Assembly: GCA_028873965.1 (NCBI GenBank)
Contig: JAPPMU010000059.1
Span: 186,001-250,000, forward strand
Reading direction: 5' to 3'
DNA: 64,000 nt
Origin: Chloroflexota bacterium
GTDB taxonomy: Bacteria > Chloroflexota > Dehalococcoidia > Lucifugimonadales > UBA3495
The notes under the pieces are model-generated. The model saw only the letters and a list, made by a program, of their open reading frames with translations, was not told where the DNA came from and made no database searches. The translations under genes were made by a program, and so were the position numbers. The first letter of the stretch is position 1; each line of letters starts with the position of its first letter. Shown piece by piece: positions 17,127-26,195 of the stretch.

Positions 17127-17762
17127 TCAGTCGGCCTCATGATCTGCCGGGTCGTGCTCGCGCCGGTAGTTGACCAGGTCTGCGATGGACAGGATGTTCA
17201 ACTCGTGCTTTGCCGCCATGTGGATCAGATCGGGAAGGCGGGCCATGGTGCCATCGTCTTTCATGATCTCACACACGACGCCCGCCGGATACAAGCCGGC
17301 CAGCCGGCAGAGATCGACGATGGCTTCGGTATGACCGGGGCGAACCAGCACCCCTCCGGTGTGGTAACGCAACGGGAAAAGATGGCCGGGCTGGATGAAC
17401 TCCTCGGGACGCGCGTCCGGGTCAATGAGCGCTCGGACGGTGGCCGCGCGGTCCTGCGCCGAGATGCCGGTCGTGGTGTCGATGGCGTAGTCGACGGGCA
17501 TCGTAAACGCCGTGGGCATCGGCGAGTCGGAATGCCGGCTGGGCAGCATGGGAATGTCCAACTCCGCCAGCCGCTCCGCGGTCATCGGCATGCAGAGTTG
17601 CCCACGCGCGTGCGTGACCATGAAGTTGACGGCTTCGGGGGTTACGAATTCGGCCGGCATCACCAGGTCGCCTTCGTTTTCACGATCCTCATCGTCCACC
17701 ACGATGAGGAATTTGCCGGCTTTCAGGTCTTGCAGGCCCTGTTCGATGCTTGCCAACTGCAT
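17127..17762 (-). CDS. ribB: 3,4-dihydroxy-2-butanone 4-phosphate synthase
   Basis: The 211-residue stand-alone RibB has DDEDRENEGDLVMPAEF, PTAFTMPVDYAIDTTTGISAQDR, QPGHLFPLRY and RPGHTEAIVDLCRLAG, with the acidic and His active-site residues intact. It converts ribulose 5-phosphate to dihydroxybutanone phosphate. It is clearly paralogous to the RibB half of the next gene (92 bases downstream), suggesting tandem duplication or redundancy. It lies 36 bases after ribE. Confidence 0.93.
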   Translation of the reverse strand: MQLASIEQGLQDLKAGKFLIVVDDEDRENEGDLVMPAEFVTPEAVNFMVTHARGQLCMPMTAERLAELDIPMLPSRHSDSPMPTAFTMPVDYAIDTTTGISAQDRAATVRALIDPDARPEEFIQPGHLFPLRYHTGGVLVRPGHTEAIVDLCRLAGLYPAGVVCEIMKDDGTMARLPDLIHMAAKHELNILSIADLVNYRREHDPADHEAD

Positions 17763-17798
17763 CTAAATTCTGGATCCAGCGGTATGGGTGGCTGTGGC

Positions 17799-18383
17799 TC
17801 AGGCGAACCTGGCGGCCAACAGACTCTCCACGTATTTTGCCAAGATGTCCGCTTCGAGATTTACCTTATCACCGACTTTCCGCTCGCGCAGATTCGTGTG
17901 CTGCATGGTGAACGGGATGATCGAAATCGTAAAGCGGAGTTCCGCACTTTGTACCACCGTAAGGCTGATTCCGTCAACCGCGATGAACCCTTTCTCCACG
18001 ATGTAGGGCGCCAGCGACGCCGGCGTTTCGATCTCCAGGATGAAGCAGTCCGCTTCCGGGGTGATCGCGGTAATGTCGCCGGTGCCGTCCACATGGCCCT
18101 GGACAATATGCCCGCCCATGCGATCGTGCGCAGCAAGAGCCCGCTCCAGATTGACCGCGCCGCCCGGTCCAACCTGCCCTAGCGAAGTCCGGCGCAGGGT
18201 CTCTGGAGCCAGATCGACCGCAAAAGAGCCGGAGTCAAACTCAACAACCGTCAGACAAGCGCCATTGACGGAGATGCTGTCGCCCACGTGGACATCCTCC
18301 AGCACGGTTGTGGCCCGGATGACCAGCCTGTAATCGGACAGGGAACCGACTTGCCCCACCTCTTCCACGATGCCGGTGAACAT
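17799..18383 (-). CDS. ribE: Riboflavin synthase, alpha chain
   Basis: The 194-residue protein starts with the diagnostic MFTGIVEEVG and shows the internal duplication of two lumazine-binding barrels (SVNGACLTVVEF and AVDGISLTVVQS). GGHIVQGHVDGTG and LNL-type repeats support the call. It dismutates two dimethyl-ribityllumazine molecules to riboflavin. The start directly abuts the ribD stop. No lumazine synthase (ribH) is found in the window. Confidence 0.94.
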   Translation of the reverse strand: MFTGIVEEVGQVGSLSDYRLVIRATTVLEDVHVGDSISVNGACLTVVEFDSGSFAVDLAPETLRRTSLGQVGPGGAVNLERALAAHDRMGGHIVQGHVDGTGDITAITPEADCFILEIETPASLAPYIVEKGFIAVDGISLTVVQSAELRFTISIIPFTMQHTNLRERKVGDKVNLEADILAKYVESLLAARFA

Positions 18384-19505
18384 TCAGTCGCCTCCTCCAG
18401 TGGGATAGCCGGTAATTAGCCAGTCCGGTCCGATTGCTTCCGTGGTCGTGCGTTCAAGACGCAACACGTCGGCCATCGTCGTAGCGCCAGCGCCTTCGAT
18501 TGGCGAGCGTGCCCCCGCGCCGCCAATCAACATGGGGCCGAGGAATACGGATATCTTGTCGATCAGCCGCGCGTCCAGCATTGCCCCGAGCACGCCTCCG
18601 CCCCCCTCCACCAGGAGGCTGACCACTCCCTGTTGACCCAGATGCTCAAGCAGTCCGGACAAGTTCACTCGCCCGTCGGTTCCCGGGAACGACAGCACCT
18701 CGGCGCCGGCGTCGTGCAGCGCTGCGCCGCGCGATGGATCGGATGCGCCGGACGTGGCAATCAGCGTCCGGCCCGGCTGGCGCAGCATCCGGGCGCCCGG
18801 CGGCGTGCGGGCGTCGCTGTCGACGACCACACGGAGCGGCTGCAGGTTGGCGGGCAGCGGCTCGCCCTTGTCATCCCGGGCGGTCAACTGCGGGTCATCC
18901 GCCAGAGCCGTGCCGATGCCCACCATGATGCCATCCAGTTCTTTTCGCATCTGCTGGACACGGGCGCGGGCGTCGGGGCCGGTGATCCACTGCGAGTCTC
19001 CGGTGCGGGTGGCGATCTTGCCGTCCAGGCTCATGGCGAACTTGGCTACCACGAAGGGCATCCCGGTGGTGACGTGTTTGGCGAAGGCCTCGTACAGCGT
19101 TTCAGCGGCCGGGTTGGGGCGGTGTTCAACCTCTATTCCGGTGGCGCGCAGGGCAGCCGCGCCGCCCCCGGATACGCGCGGATTGGGATCGGTGACCGCG
19201 TAAACGACGCGGCTGATCCCGGCGGCAATGATGGCATCAGTGCATGGAGGTGTGCGGCCGAAATGGCAGCAGGGCTCCAGCGTGCAGTACAGCGTGGCGC
19301 CTTGCGCCGCCGGGCCCCCCTGTTGCAATGCGCCGACCTCCGCATGAGCCTGGCCGGGCGGCAGCGTGAACCCCTCGCCGATTACGCCACGCTCGCCAAC
19401 GATTACCGCTCCCACGGCAGGATTGGGACTGGTGGACCCCAGGGCGGATCGGGCCAGGACGATTGCCCGAGCCATCGGGTCATCGGGCGTGGTCAGTATC
19501 GTCAC
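18384..19505 (-). CDS. ribD: Bifunctional riboflavin deaminase/reductase
   Basis: I chose the GTG at 19505, which overlaps the dcd stop by four bases (GTGA) and begins [23 protein letters not shown], the normal RibD N-terminus. The longer open frame upstream only re-reads dcd. The 373-residue product has the deaminase zinc motif (HAEVGAL, then [17 protein letters not shown]) and the reductase half ([35 protein letters not shown]). It carries out deamination and side-chain reduction in riboflavin synthesis. Confidence 0.94.
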   Translation of the reverse strand: MTILTTPDDPMARAIVLARSALGSTSPNPAVGAVIVGERGVIGEGFTLPPGQAHAEVGALQQGGPAAQGATLYCTLEPCCHFGRTPPCTDAIIAAGISRVVYAVTDPNPRVSGGGAAALRATGIEVEHRPNPAAETLYEAFAKHVTTGMPFVVAKFAMSLDGKIATRTGDSQWITGPDARARVQQMRKELDGIMVGIGTALADDPQLTARDDKGEPLPANLQPLRVVVDSDARTPPGARMLRQPGRTLIATSGASDPSRGAALHDAGAEVLSFPGTDGRVNLSGLLEHLGQQGVVSLLVEGGGGVLGAMLDARLIDKISVFLGPMLIGGAGARSPIEGAGATTMADVLRLERTTTEAIGPDWLITGYPTGGGD

Positions 19506-20089
19506 GGGTTGCCGGACCCCGCGAAATCTTGGTGAAAACGGCTGGCCGTCGGGCCGGACTGGCCCTGGTAACGGCTCCGCAGTTCCGGGGAACCGTACAG
19601 CCGCTCCGCCGGGGTGGTCAATTGCAGAAACGATATCTGGCCGATTTTCATGCCGCAATACAGGGCGATGGGCAGGCGCGCCACGTTGCTGAGTTCCAGC
19701 GTCAGGCGGCCCCGCCAACCGGGGTCCACGAACCCGGCAGTGCTGTGGATCAGCAGGCCCAGGCGACCGAGGCTGCTTTTTCCCTCCAACCTGGCCACTA
19801 GGTCGTCGGGCAGCTCAATATGCTCCAGGGTACTGCCCAGCACGAATTCCCCGGGATGCAGCATGAACGGCTCGCCGTCGGCGATAGTGGCCTCTTCCGT
19901 CAGGTTGTCCAGAGGCTCACGCACGTCGATGTAGGGTTGGCGGGAATTGGAGAAGACCAGGAACCGGCGGTCCAGGTGCAGGTCGATGCTCGCCGGTTGA
20001 ATATCGGCGTCGTCAACCGGTTTGACCACGATACGCCCTTCGGCGATCTGCTTGCGGATGCTGCGGTCGCTGAGAACCATCGAGGTCAC
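19502..20089 (-). CDS. dcd: dCTP deaminase
   Basis: The 195-residue protein has the family blocks [53 protein letters not shown] (active-site Ser-Arg and Glu region) and [10 protein letters not shown]. It makes dUTP from dCTP for dTMP synthesis. The start overlaps the preceding gene by ATGA and the stop overlaps ribD, so it is translated inside the riboflavin operon. Whether it also makes dUMP directly cannot be seen. Confidence 0.93.
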   Translation of the reverse strand: MTSMVLSDRSIRKQIAEGRIVVKPVDDADIQPASIDLHLDRRFLVFSNSRQPYIDVREPLDNLTEEATIADGEPFMLHPGEFVLGSTLEHIELPDDLVARLEGKSSLGRLGLLIHSTAGFVDPGWRGRLTLELSNVARLPIALYCGMKIGQISFLQLTTPAERLYGSPELRSRYQGQSGPTASRFHQDFAGSGNP

Positions 20090-20868
20090 TTCAGCTCGTA
20101 GACCCCGGAAACGGTCACGGTGACCGCGACTTCCCCGGACGAGATCGGCGTGTCGAAATCCGCCGATTCTGAACGGGCCAACGCGGCGGGGAAGGGAACC
20201 TGGGGCCCGCTGAAATCACCTTCGGAAACTGCCTTGAGGTCCCCGAGCTCCCGGCCCGAGAACTCGGCCAACTGCGCTGCCTTGTCGCGCATGTCGTCGA
20301 CGGCAGCTTTACGGGCCGCTTTTTCCAGCTCGGTGGTGTCGGACAAACCAAAACTGAGGTTGTTGAAAACGAGGTGATCTCCACCGGCTGCAATGGCGTC
20401 GTCGATCACGGAAGCCGCTTTGTCGATGTCCCGGACCGTGACTGACAATCCGTTGCTGACGGTGTAACCGACCTGATCGCGGCCATCCGGCCCGTACTCG
20501 TACTCAGGATGGATGCGGAAATGACTGGTCGCGATGTCAGAGTCGAGGATGCGGTGGCGCTTCAGGGAAGCGCGGACATCGGTCATCGCGTCGGCGGCTG
20601 TCTCCCGGGCGTCGGCCACCGTGTCGGCGGTGACCGACACCGCCATCGAGAGCCTGGCGAGGTCCGGCGCTGCGCTGGCGCTGCCGGAACCGGTCACGAC
20701 AATGGCGTCGAACGGGTATACGGCGGCCTGAGCGCCGGGACTGAAGACGTTGCTCGATGATCCGCCGGACAAAGACGCCGCGGGCGGCTGCAAACCGCAC
20801 GCCGCGCCCAACAACGCGAATGACGCGACCGCAAGAAACACAACGCTGCGTATGGACAGTTTGGTCAT
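20086..20868 (-). CDS. SIMPL-domain (DUF541) lipoprotein
   Basis: The 260-residue product has a lipoprotein signal (lipobox LGAAC near residue 24) and a SIMPL/DUF541 domain: [29 protein letters not shown], then [19 protein letters not shown] and [26 protein letters not shown]. These are extracytoplasmic proteins linked to envelope stress in other bacteria; a precise role is not established. It sits between acyl-CoA dehydrogenase (14 bases away) and dcd (4-base overlap). Confidence 0.85.
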   Translation of the reverse strand: MTKLSIRSVVFLAVASFALLGAACGLQPPAASLSGGSSSNVFSPGAQAAVYPFDAIVVTGSGSASAAPDLARLSMAVSVTADTVADARETAADAMTDVRASLKRHRILDSDIATSHFRIHPEYEYGPDGRDQVGYTVSNGLSVTVRDIDKAASVIDDAIAAGGDHLVFNNLSFGLSDTTELEKAARKAAVDDMRDKAAQLAEFSGRELGDLKAVSEGDFSGPQVPFPAALARSESADFDTPISSGEVAVTVTVSGVYELK

Positions 20869-20882
20869 GGAAATCTTGCCTT

Positions 20883-22157
20883 TTACCCCTGGAAGTTGAC
20901 CCTGCCGCCGAGGAGAGCCCGGGCCATCACAAACTTATGAATCTCTGACGTTCCGCCCCCGATGCGGGCATGGCGGAGCATGTGGTACCAGTGCGCGATG
21001 GGCAGGTCCAGGGTTTCGCCCATCCCGCCAAAGACCTGCATGATCTTGTCGATGCTGCGCCAACCCCACTCGCCGGCGGCGTACTTGACCATCGACGCTT
21101 CCACGCGCACGTCCTCCCCGGCATCGGCGCGGGCGGCGGTTTCCCGGGCCACGGAACGGAGGGCCATGATGTCCATGTACACGTCGGTGAGCATCCACTG
21201 TATCGCTTGGCGGTCGGCGATGGGACGGCCGTAGGTCACGCGCTGCTGCGACCATTCGATGGCCATCTCCAGTGCTCGGGTCAGGATGCCCAGGGCCATG
21301 GCGCCGCGCAGCAGGCGGTCGTGGTGGACCAGCCACTGCTGCCCCAGGGTGAACCCGCCGCCAACCTCCCCGAGGACCTGCGTCTGCGGGACGCGCACGT
21401 TGTCCAGGTGGATGTAATGCTGCTGGGCCTTGGTCGGGACAATCCAGACGCGAATTGGCTCGAAGGTGACGCCGGGCGTCGGGTTGTCGATGATGAACAT
21501 CGTGATGCCGCCGCGCTGCATCTTTTCCGGATCCGTCACTGCCTGAACCAGCAGGAAGTCAGCCGACGCGGCTCCGGAGATGAACATCTTGGTGCCGTTG
21601 AGAACCCAGTCGTCGCCGTCGCGCACGGCGCGGGTTTGCATCATGCCGCCGGGATCCGAGCCGGCCTGGGGCTCGGTCTGCCCGAACGAGTAGTACAGGT
21701 CACCGTTGATGGCCGGGTAGAGGTATTTCTCTTCTTGCTCCGGGGTGCAGGCCCCGATCATGAACATGGGCACCGGCGAAGTGGGAAGGTGAACGATGCT
21801 GCGATGCACTTCCTCTTCCAATACCAGGTGCCCCAGGGCTCCCATGCCGCCGCCGCCGTACTCTTCGGGAACAAACGAGGTGTAGATCCCGGTCTGCTTG
21901 GAGACGTTGTTCAAGCGGCCCCACTGTTCCGCAGAGAGGGTCCCAAGGACACCGGGCACGGTCTCCAGAACCCCTCGCGGAGCGCCGTTTTCCGGCTCGC
22001 CTTCCTGGGGAGGATGCGCCAGGTATTCGGGTTCGAGCGGCACGCACTCGTCGCGAATGATCTGGCGAACGGTGTTTTTGAGAGCGTCAAGCTCTGGAGG
22101 CAAACCGATGTCCGGGGTCATGCTTTCTCCTGGAGGAACGAACGGCACCTGCGTCAA
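20883..22157 (-). CDS. Acyl-CoA dehydrogenase
   Basis: The 424-residue flavoprotein has ACAD blocks: YYSFGQTEPQAGSDPGGMMQTRAV (FAD/substrate region), WVLNGTKMFISGA, GEVGGGFTLGQQWLVHHDRLLRGAMALG, RVTYGRPIADRQAIQW and QVFGGMGETLDLPIAHWYHMLRHARIGGGTSEIHKFVMAR near the end, where Arg/Gly contact FAD. It oxidises an acyl-CoA at C2-C3; chain specificity is unclear. It is first in the run leading into dcd and the rib genes, with which it has no obvious pathway link. Confidence 0.9.
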   Translation of the reverse strand: MTQVPFVPPGESMTPDIGLPPELDALKNTVRQIIRDECVPLEPEYLAHPPQEGEPENGAPRGVLETVPGVLGTLSAEQWGRLNNVSKQTGIYTSFVPEEYGGGGMGALGHLVLEEEVHRSIVHLPTSPVPMFMIGACTPEQEEKYLYPAINGDLYYSFGQTEPQAGSDPGGMMQTRAVRDGDDWVLNGTKMFISGAASADFLLVQAVTDPEKMQRGGITMFIIDNPTPGVTFEPIRVWIVPTKAQQHYIHLDNVRVPQTQVLGEVGGGFTLGQQWLVHHDRLLRGAMALGILTRALEMAIEWSQQRVTYGRPIADRQAIQWMLTDVYMDIMALRSVARETAARADAGEDVRVEASMVKYAAGEWGWRSIDKIMQVFGGMGETLDLPIAHWYHMLRHARIGGGTSEIHKFVMARALLGGRVNFQG

Positions 22158-22228
22158 GGGCGGGCAATCTGTAACTTGTCGCCCGATGTCCGGGCGCGCC
22201 AGTAATCAACCCGCCGCCGGGGCGTCGC

Positions 22229-22435
22229 TTAATGGAACGGGCAGGCGTACTTCAGCGCTTCCAGGGCCGGGTTTTCGTTCGTGGCCGGGGCCAGGCGCGC
22301 CACGTATTCGCCTTCCCTCGGTGATGGCGGCGCGGACGTCGCCGCGACGACTTCCATAACCGAGCCGACCGTCCCGAACAGGATGGCCCCCGCCAGGATA
22401 ACGATGATCCCGATGCCTACCGTTTTACGTTTCAT
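22229..22435 (-). CDS. Small secreted or single-pass membrane protein
   Basis: From the ATG at 22435 the product has 68 residues: MKRKTVGIGIIVILAGAILFG is a signal or membrane anchor, followed by a short polar tail ending ALEALKYACPFH. An upstream ATG exists but would put a charged extension before the anchor. The ribosome binding site is weak. The protein is not recognised. Confidence 0.5.
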   Translation of the reverse strand: MKRKTVGIGIIVILAGAILFGTVGSVMEVVAATSAPPSPREGEYVARLAPATNENPALEALKYACPFH

Positions 22436-22571
22436 GGTATCCGGTCTCGGCTGCCCATTTACCGCACAGCCTGAACTGTCCCTATGATAGCGCATCAGGA
22501 GCGTCACCGGAACGCGACAGGCTGAACCGGCAGGCCCTTTCCAAAGTAATTGATAAGTTCCAAATTCCGCT

Positions 22572-22594
22572 CATCCTGAGCTTGTCGAAGGATG
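22572..22594. repeat. Dispersed palindrome CATCCT-(11)-AGGATG
   Basis: CATCCTGAGCTTGTCGAAGG plus ATG forms a 6-bp stem with an 11-nt loop. This sequence type is a common intergenic repeat in many bacterial genomes. It lies about 80 bases before selA. Confidence 0.55.
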
Positions 22595-22675
22595 CCCACC
22601 TGGGCGGGATGGTAGAATACCAGCCGAATCCCGGGGCTTACCGCAAGGGTCGCCTCTCCTTGGTTCCGGCTACGA

Positions 22676-24058
22676 ATGACCACCACCTCCGAACTCCGCA
22701 ATCTTCCCAGCGTCGAGCGCGTGGTGAACGCCGACTCGCTCGCGCCGGCCGTGGACGCCCACGGGCGCGAAATGGTGGTGGAGCTGGCTCGGGAGGCGCT
22801 GGACGTAGCCCGGAAGAGGGTGCTGACGGGTGACCCCGCACCGGCCGGAGAAGAGATAGCCGAGGCGGTGCTGTCGCTGGTGGCAAACCTGACCGCGCCG
22901 TCCCCTCGTCCGGTGATCAACGCGACCGGGGTTGTGATCCACACCAACCTGGGTCGCGCTCCGCTGAGCGACGCCGCCCTGGCCGCCGCCGACGCCGTGG
23001 GGCGAGGGTACTCTGACCTGGAAATCGATCTGGGAACCGGACGACGCGGATCGCGGCAGGCGCACCTGCAATCGCTGCTGCGGCGCATCACCGGGGCGGA
23101 AGCGGCGCTGGCCGTGAACAACAACGCGTCCGCCCTGCTGCTGGGACTCTCCGCCCTGGCCGCTGGCCGCGAGGTCATCGTTTCCCGGGGCGAAGCGGTG
23201 GAGATCGGCGGCGGGTTCCGAATACCGGACGTCTTGCGTCAAAGCGGCTGCACCCTCGTGGACGTCGGTACTACCAACCGGACGTACGTCCGGGATTATG
23301 CCGACGCCATGAGTGATCAGACCGGAGCCTTCCTGAAAGCGCACGCCAGCAACTTCAGGGTCGAGGGTTTCACCGCCTTTGTGGACGAGCGCGACCTGGT
23401 GGCGCTGGGCGAAACCTCCGGTGTTCCGGTGCTGCACGACGTGGGCAGCGGCGCTCTGCTGCCGACAGAACGGTACGGATTGGCCCACGAACCAACCCCG
23501 CAGGAGAGCATATCGGCGGGCGTCGGCCTGGTATTTTTCTCCGGGGACAAGCTGCTGGGCGGGCCGCAGGCCGGGATCGTCGTCGGCAAACGTGATCTGG
23601 TCGCGCGGTTGGAAAGGCATCCGCTGGCGCGCGCGGTCCGCATCGACAAGATGAGCCTGGCCAGCCTGACGGCGACGCTGGCGCATTATGTGATGGGAGA
23701 AGCGGAAACCAGGGTGCCTGTCTGGCGCATGATCTCGACGAACGCCGACAACGTGCGGTGCCGGGCGGAAGAATGGCGTGCCATTTTGGCTGCCAACCGG
23801 GTCGTCGCACGGGTCGAGCCGGCTCGGTCCGCCATCGGCGGGGGGAGCCTGCCCGGCGAAACGTTGCCGTCGTGGACGCTGACGATTGATCCGCCTTCAG
23901 ATCGTTCCCCCGAATCGGTGTTGTCCGCGTTGCGCGAGCAACCAACGCCGGTGATAGCCCGGATCGAAGAAGACGCAGTCCGGCTGGATCCGAGAACGGT
24001 GCTGCCGGAGCAGGACGACGACACAATTCAGGCGCTCACGGCAGTTATGGCGCAGTGA
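22676..24058 (+). CDS. selA: L-seryl-tRNA(Sec) selenium transferase
   Basis: The 460-residue PLP enzyme follows SelA throughout: N-terminal LPSVERVV, then RPVINATGVVIHTNLGRAPLS, YSDLEIDLGTGRRGSR, VNNNASALLLGLSALA, EVIVSRGEAVEIGGGFRIPDVL, VDVGTTNRTY, KAHASNFRVEGFT, VLHDVGSGALL and the PLP-lysine block FFSGDKLLGGPQAG. It converts Ser-tRNA(Sec) to Sec-tRNA(Sec) using selenophosphate. It supports real selenocysteine use in this genome and therefore in the TGA-containing redoxins 12 kb away. selB, selD and tRNA-Sec were not seen in the window. The ribosome binding site is weak. Confidence 0.95.
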   Translation: MTTTSELRNLPSVERVVNADSLAPAVDAHGREMVVELAREALDVARKRVLTGDPAPAGEEIAEAVLSLVANLTAPSPRPVINATGVVIHTNLGRAPLSDAALAAADAVGRGYSDLEIDLGTGRRGSRQAHLQSLLRRITGAEAALAVNNNASALLLGLSALAAGREVIVSRGEAVEIGGGFRIPDVLRQSGCTLVDVGTTNRTYVRDYADAMSDQTGAFLKAHASNFRVEGFTAFVDERDLVALGETSGVPVLHDVGSGALLPTERYGLAHEPTPQESISAGVGLVFFSGDKLLGGPQAGIVVGKRDLVARLERHPLARAVRIDKMSLASLTATLAHYVMGEAETRVPVWRMISTNADNVRCRAEEWRAILAANRVVARVEPARSAIGGGSLPGETLPSWTLTIDPPSDRSPESVLSALREQPTPVIARIEEDAVRLDPRTVLPEQDDDTIQALTAVMAQ

Positions 24059-24101
24059 GGGCTGTACAGGACGCAGCAGTCGAACAACTCAGGGGCAGAG
24101 C

Positions 24102-24857
24102 GTGTCGGATTTTCTATTAGTGCACGGAGCCGGGCAGGGAGCAAAGAGCTGGGGGAAGGTCTGGGGCTACATGACGGCGCCGGAACAGCACCCGCCGCCG
24201 CTCTTTCGGGCTCGGCAAGCAGTGCGAGTGCGGGCTGTTGACTTGCCCGGCCACGGGGCGGACGCCGCCGCTGACGCCGGCATGATTGACCTGGCGGAGG
24301 CGGTTAAGTCGGTGGTCCGAGTCGCGGATCAGGAGAACTTTAGCGACTACACGCTGGTGGGTCATGAACTGGGTGGGACGGTGGCGCTTCAAGCATTGAG
24401 CGAACTACCCCGCCCGCCCCGGAGACTGGTGCTGGTATGCGGCATCGTGCCGGCCGCCGGGCAACCCGCGGTTTCCATGTACCCGACGCCGGTGAGGTTT
24501 ACCGTCCGCCTGTGCAAGACGATAGGCGCCCTTATTGGTCGAGACATCCCGGCGCCTGCGGAGGCGATCAATCGTTACCGATGCGGCGGCCTGGAACCGA
24601 TGGATCGAGTTCAGACCATCGGCCATTTCGGACCGCTGCCCCTCAAGATGCTGACGGAGCCGGTCACCCTCAGTTTGGATTCGCTCCCCTGCCCGGTGAC
24701 TTACGTCGTGCTCACCGACGATCGGTTAATCAGCGCCAGCCGGCAACAGACGATGGCGGGCCGCATACCCGGAGTGACGGTGGTGCAATTGGACTCGGGA
24801 CACCAGGTTACCGTGCAGCGGCCGCAGGAACTGGCCGAGACGCTTCTGGCGGCGTGA
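24102..24857 (+). CDS. Alpha/beta-hydrolase-fold protein with Glu at the nucleophile position
   Basis: Translation likely starts at GTG 24102 with AGGGG upstream. The 251-residue product has the alpha/beta hydrolase layout: FLLVHGAGQGAKSWGKVW (oxyanion loop), VDLPGHGAD and a nucleophile elbow reading VGHELGGTVALQAL. The elbow has Glu where Ser (GxSxG) is usual. A late Asp (VVLTDDRLIS) and His (LDSGHQV) are kept. This resembles EstA/hydroxynitrile-lyase-like proteins such as salicylate or methyl esterases, but the chemistry may differ. It lies between selA and the EndoQ gene, one base from the latter, so it is probably co-transcribed. Confidence 0.8.
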   Translation: MSDFLLVHGAGQGAKSWGKVWGYMTAPEQHPPPLFRARQAVRVRAVDLPGHGADAAADAGMIDLAEAVKSVVRVADQENFSDYTLVGHELGGTVALQALSELPRPPRRLVLVCGIVPAAGQPAVSMYPTPVRFTVRLCKTIGALIGRDIPAPAEAINRYRCGGLEPMDRVQTIGHFGPLPLKMLTEPVTLSLDSLPCPVTYVVLTDDRLISASRQQTMAGRIPGVTVVQLDSGHQVTVQRPQELAETLLAA

Positions 24858-24858
24858 C

Positions 24859-26097
24859 ATGGTCGCGGGACTGGCCGGTTCGTTCGTCGCCGATCTGCAC
24901 ATCCATTCCCCGTTCGCGTTTGCCTGCAGCAAGTCCCTGACGCTGGACAACCTGGCGTCCTGGGCACAGCGTAAAGGCATCGACCTGCTGGCGACGGGGG
25001 ACTTTACCCATCCGCAATGGGCGGATGGCCTGCAATCGCAACTGACCTTGTCCGAAGATGGCCTTTACGAGTACGGAGGCGTCAGTTTCGTACCCGGCAC
25101 GGAGATCAGTTGCGTGTACCGCCAGGATGGACGCACCCGCCGCATCCATCTGCTGGTGATGGTGCCCACCCTTGAGGCCGCAGCGGCGTTCACCGGCCGG
25201 TTGGAAGAGTACGGAAAGCTGGAGAGCGATGGCCGACCCACGGTCAGTCTATCCGCCAGGGAATTGCTGGAAACAGCATTGGACTGCTGCCCAAAATCGC
25301 TGGTAATTCCGGCGCACGCCTGGACCCCATGGTACGGGGTGTACGGCTCGAAGGCGGGGTTCGACAGCCTTGACGAGTGCTTCCATGACTTGGCTCCAAT
25401 GGTCCGCGCGGTGGAAAGCGGCCTGTCGTCAGACCCGGCGATGAATCGCGCCGTACCGGAATTGGCTCATCGGTCGGTGGTTTCGTTTTCCGACGCCCAT
25501 TCGCCGGGGAACCTGGGGCGGGAAGTAACCGCGTTTTCGGGACATTTATCGTGGGATGGGTTGACGGCCGCAGTTAACGGAGGTGACATTGCCTACACGG
25601 TGGAGTTTTACCCGGAGGAAGGAAAGTATCATTACAGCGGGCACCGCAAGTGCGGCGTGTCTTTAGGTACGGCCGACCTGGAGCGAAACGGCTCGATTTG
25701 CCCGGTGTGCGGGCGTCAGCTGACCTTGGGGGTGCTGCACCGGGTCAATGAAGTCTCTGGGCAAACGAGGGTTGACGAACGGGAACCGGATGCCGACGGC
25801 TTCATCCGGGGCGATGACGGCGCGCCACCCTACGCCCGGTTGATCCCGCTGCGTGAGATCATCGCCGCAGTGAGAGGGGTAGGAGTGAATACGCGAACCG
25901 TGACGCGAGAATACACCGCCATCACGGATGCTGTGGGCAGCGAACTGGATGCGCTGCTGTGGGCTTCCTCGCGAGACCTGGGAACAGCCACCGAAGAGCC
26001 GGTGGCTCGGGCAATTTTACAGGCCCGGACTGGACACGTGCAGGTTACCCCGGGCTTCGACGGGCAGTATGGAACGGTGTCTCTACCCAGCCATTAG
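24859..26097 (+). CDS. Endonuclease Q family PHP-domain protein
   Basis: The 412-residue product has an N-terminal PHP metal site (FVADLHIHSPFAFACS, GDFTHPQW, FVPGTEISCVY, IPAHAWTPWYG, SFSDAHSPGNLG). A zinc-ribbon-like part follows (HRKCGVSLGTADLERNGSICPVCGRQLTLGVLHRV). This order matches EndoQ, which nicks DNA 5' of deaminated bases (uracil, hypoxanthine) and AP sites and was first described in archaea. A DNA-repair role is inferred from the family. It follows the alpha/beta hydrolase with no gap. Confidence 0.85.
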   Translation: MVAGLAGSFVADLHIHSPFAFACSKSLTLDNLASWAQRKGIDLLATGDFTHPQWADGLQSQLTLSEDGLYEYGGVSFVPGTEISCVYRQDGRTRRIHLLVMVPTLEAAAAFTGRLEEYGKLESDGRPTVSLSARELLETALDCCPKSLVIPAHAWTPWYGVYGSKAGFDSLDECFHDLAPMVRAVESGLSSDPAMNRAVPELAHRSVVSFSDAHSPGNLGREVTAFSGHLSWDGLTAAVNGGDIAYTVEFYPEEGKYHYSGHRKCGVSLGTADLERNGSICPVCGRQLTLGVLHRVNEVSGQTRVDEREPDADGFIRGDDGAPPYARLIPLREIIAAVRGVGVNTRTVTREYTAITDAVGSELDALLWASSRDLGTATEEPVARAILQARTGHVQVTPGFDGQYGTVSLPSH

Positions 26098-26158
26098 TCG
26101 GCTTTGACCGATGGCATCCTGCCGCCCCGGCGGGAGCGACGAAGCCGGTGCGACTGTT

Positions 26159-26167
26159 TGTTAGAAT
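26159..26167 (+). promoter_or_regulatory. Extended -10 promoter of the acetyltransferase gene
   Basis: TG-T-TAGAAT forms an extended -10 box 29 bases before the ATG at 26196. The same nonamer occurs before the PAC2 gene. Confidence 0.45.
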
Positions 26168-26195
26168 GGCGCAATCTATCCGGGAAGCGGCGGTT

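Noticed and set aside
20970..22205. 411-codon plus-strand frame
   Set aside because: It is antisense to the acyl-CoA dehydrogenase and has no recognisable domain.
22157..22230. FMN riboswitch upstream of the operon containing rib genes
   Set aside because: No RFN-like conserved segments were seen before the acyl-CoA dehydrogenase gene or between the rib genes, which mostly abut or overlap.
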